From positions 868,001 to 932,000 of the forward strand of contig NZ_JAQISN010000001.1 in the NCBI RefSeq assembly GCF_037450285.1: DNA of 64,000 nt, given 5' to 3'. This DNA is from Erwinia sp. SLM-02 (lineage in GTDB: Bacteria > Pseudomonadota > Gammaproteobacteria > Enterobacterales > Enterobacteriaceae). The notes beneath the pieces are model-generated. The model ran no database searches. It was not told where the DNA came from and was given only the letters and a program-made list of their open reading frames with translations. A program made the translations under genes and the position numbers. This document shows, piece after piece, positions 62,569 through 64,000 of this stretch. Position 1 is the stretch's first letter. Each line of letters begins with the position of its first letter.

Positions 62569-62584
62569 CTGTATAAAAATACAG
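62569..62584 (-). promoter_or_regulatory. LexA box of the DinI-like gene
   Basis: CTGT-ATAAAAAT-ACAG matches the LexA consensus CTGT-N8-ACAG. It lies 27 bp before the start codon on the minus strand. A second ACAG is 8 bp away, so a weaker overlapping site is possible. Confidence 0.88.
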
Positions 62585-62693
62585 GTATACAGGAGTGGGT
62601 TCAAATACTATTTGATAGACCGTCTGCCCGCGCGTCCCGCGTATGGGCTGGGTTCCGGCAAATACGCCGCGCGGCGAACGCGTTTTCATCAAA

Positions 62694-63635
62694 TCACTGA
62701 CTCACCGGTGACAATCCGATTGCGGTATGGCCGGAGATCGCCAGCGCCGCCTCGCTGCCGTTAACGCTAAGCCTGGCCTGCGCCCCCAGCGGTAGCGTTA
62801 CGGTGTTGCGGTCATGGCCGAAATCCAGCCCGCTCACTACCGGCACCCCGCTGCGCTGCGTAATCAACGCCCAGACGCTGGTTAAATCGTAACCGTTGTC
62901 GTAATCGGAAAGCGTATTGCCGGTAAAGCTTCCTGCCACAATGGCCTTCTGCCGGGCCAGAACCCCGCTTTCCAGCAGTTGAAGCAGCATACGTTCAATA
63001 CGGAAAGGGTGTTCATTAACATCCTCGATCACCAGAATCCCATCCCGGATATCCGGCAGCCACGGCGTGCCGATCAGCGAGGCAATCATCGCCAGGTTGC
63101 CACCCCAGAGCGTCCCCGAGGCATCAAGCCGTTGCGGGGTCGTTTGCCAGCGGAGTGTAAACTGCGGTGAGGTTAGCGCCAGCCAGAAATTGTCGACGGT
63201 GAAATCAGAGAGCGTTTCCGCACCGAAATTCCCCGCCAGCATCGGCCCGCTGAAGGTGATGATTCCGGCCTTAGCCAGCAGGGCCAGCTGAATAGCGGTG
63301 AAGTCACTGTGCCCGCACAGGGCAACAGGCCGATCGCGTAGCCGTTCAGCCAGGCTCTTATAGTCAAGATCGGGCAACAGGCGACTGGCACCATAGCCCC
63401 CGCGCACGGCCAGCACGATGTCCGGCAGCGTCTCCAGCCGGGCGAGATCGTTAATATCGCCCAGCCGTTGCGCATCGCTACCGGCAAAACGCTGTTCGCG
63501 CCTGGCGATAATATCGGTATTTGTCACCCGATGCCCGTCCGCACGCAGGCGCTCGATACCGCGCTGTGCGGCCTCCGGGTTGTGGCAAAAGCCAGAAGGG
63601 GCGATCAGATGAATATTGCGTGGAGACATGGCCAT
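62694..63635 (-). CDS. ldcA: murein tetrapeptide LD-carboxypeptidase LdcA
   Basis: A 313-residue S66 peptidase that removes the terminal D-Ala from recycled tetrapeptides in the cytoplasm. The nucleophile serine is in LCGHSDFTAIQ (about residue 110). The catalytic glutamate and histidine regions are ILVIEDVNEHPFRIERML and GLDFGHDRNTVTLP. The start could be 63635 or the next in-frame ATG 63629. It completes a recycling set with nagZ and nagK. Confidence 0.93.
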   Translation of the reverse strand: MAMSPRNIHLIAPSGFCHNPEAAQRGIERLRADGHRVTNTDIIARREQRFAGSDAQRLGDINDLARLETLPDIVLAVRGGYGASRLLPDLDYKSLAERLRDRPVALCGHSDFTAIQLALLAKAGIITFSGPMLAGNFGAETLSDFTVDNFWLALTSPQFTLRWQTTPQRLDASGTLWGGNLAMIASLIGTPWLPDIRDGILVIEDVNEHPFRIERMLLQLLESGVLARQKAIVAGSFTGNTLSDYDNGYDLTSVWALITQRSGVPVVSGLDFGHDRNTVTLPLGAQARLSVNGSEAALAISGHTAIGLSPVSQ

Positions 63636-63916
63636 AATACGTACTTATCTCATCCGGATAGTGATTTTACCGACGTATATCAATACTTTTTTCATCCCGT
63701 GCGGCTATAAAAAGTGTGCCCTGCCGCAGGTTGGTGAAATTTTATACGCCTCGAAGTGAATTATTTTTGTACACTCGCTGTCGAATTCTTTCGATGATGA
63801 CGAAAAGCCGTAGTGATGTCATCAGCCGCAGCCAGCAAATTAAGAATTACGGCGATTTTCTGCTAACCGGCACGTCGTATGATAAGCGCGACGCCAGGCT
63901 CAGAGGATAAATAAGC

Positions 63917-64000
63917 GTGCATAAATGCGTGAAAACAGCGGCAATGATTGCTGCACTACTGCTGGCAGGCTGTGCCAGTGAACCTGCAAAGAAGATTGCC
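63917..64000 (+). CDS. lipoprotein gene, 5' end only (possibly EmtA/MltE)
   Basis: The frame from GTG 63917 (or GTG 63929) encodes a signal peptide with lipobox LLAGC followed by ASEPAKKIA and runs off the right edge. Divergent position from ldcA recalls emtA, an outer-membrane murein transglycosylase next to ldcA in E. coli. The identity rests on that position only. Confidence 0.45.
   Translation, partial: MHKCVKTAAMIAALLLAGCASEPAKKIA

Noticed and set aside
63716..63910. 64-codon plus-strand ORF before the lipoprotein gene
   Set aside because: Composition is not protein-like, no clear ribosome-binding site; the region is more likely promoter for the lipoprotein gene.
1..64000. tRNA genes, rRNA genes, CRISPR arrays, insertion sequences
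   Set aside because: None recognised by eye on either strand; no transposase-like ORF or spaced repeat array was seen.

Overview
The window looks like chromosome from a gammaproteobacterium of the Erwiniaceae (Erwinia/Pantoea type). Gene order and predicted protein sequences are close to Escherichia coli map positions 24-25 min (yceD-rpmF-plsX-fab-acpP ... ptsG-hinT-ycfL-lpoB-thiK-nagZ-ycfP-ndh-ycfJ-mfd ... lolCDE-nagK-cobB ... pepT-roxA-phoQP-purB-hflD-mnmA-nudJ-rluE-icd). Divergence and the accessory insertions are what one expects of a plant- or insect-associated relative. The G+C content is moderate to high except around the microcin-like gene.

Layout. 1-11,000: end of a Maf-like gene, then the ribosome/lipid cluster yceD-rpmF-plsX-fabHDG-acpP-fabF, followed by pabC-mltG-tmk-holB-ycfH. 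11,000-20,000: ptsG with its Mlc/SgrS-type leader, then hinT and envelope genes (ycfL, lpoB, a shortened thiK, nagZ, ycfP), ndh with an FNR box, ycfJ, and an 840-bp non-coding block of nested inverted repeats. 20,000-23,500: mfd. 23,800-31,700: an island absent from this position in E. coli. It holds a diguanylate cyclase, a glucosylglycerate-type synthase/phosphatase pair, a DsrA-like sRNA, a PMP3 protein, dsrB, rcsA, a YcgZ/AriR-like connector and a second diguanylate cyclase. The genes point to control of capsule, surface and stress (Rcs, c-di-GMP, RpoS, compatible solutes).

32,000-49,700: lolCDE, nagK, cobB, a BenE-family transporter with its divergent XRE-cupin regulator and twin operator palindromes, pepT, roxA, phoQP (with a PhoP box), purB, hflD, mnmA, nudJ, rluE and icd. 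49,700-53,030 is accessory DNA: a YhdH/AcuI-like reductase and a TetR regulator, decayed sequence, and an AT-rich patch encoding a microcin-V-like precursor (double-glycine-type leader) followed by a small two-helix membrane protein, a likely immunity protein. This is the most novel item. No dedicated exporter is present nearby.

53,040-58,350: a bgl/arb/asc-type beta-glucoside operon on the minus strand (antiterminator, EIIBC permease, phospho-beta-glucosidase, OprB-like porin). It has an unusually long RAT antiterminator element that overlaps a terminator between the first two genes. 58,750-64,000: SOS genes (umuDC and a DinI-like gene, each with a consensus LexA box) around an ornithine-cyclodeaminase-family gene, then ldcA and the start of a divergent lipoprotein gene. 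All calls are from reading the sequence and remembered family sequences; no search was run.
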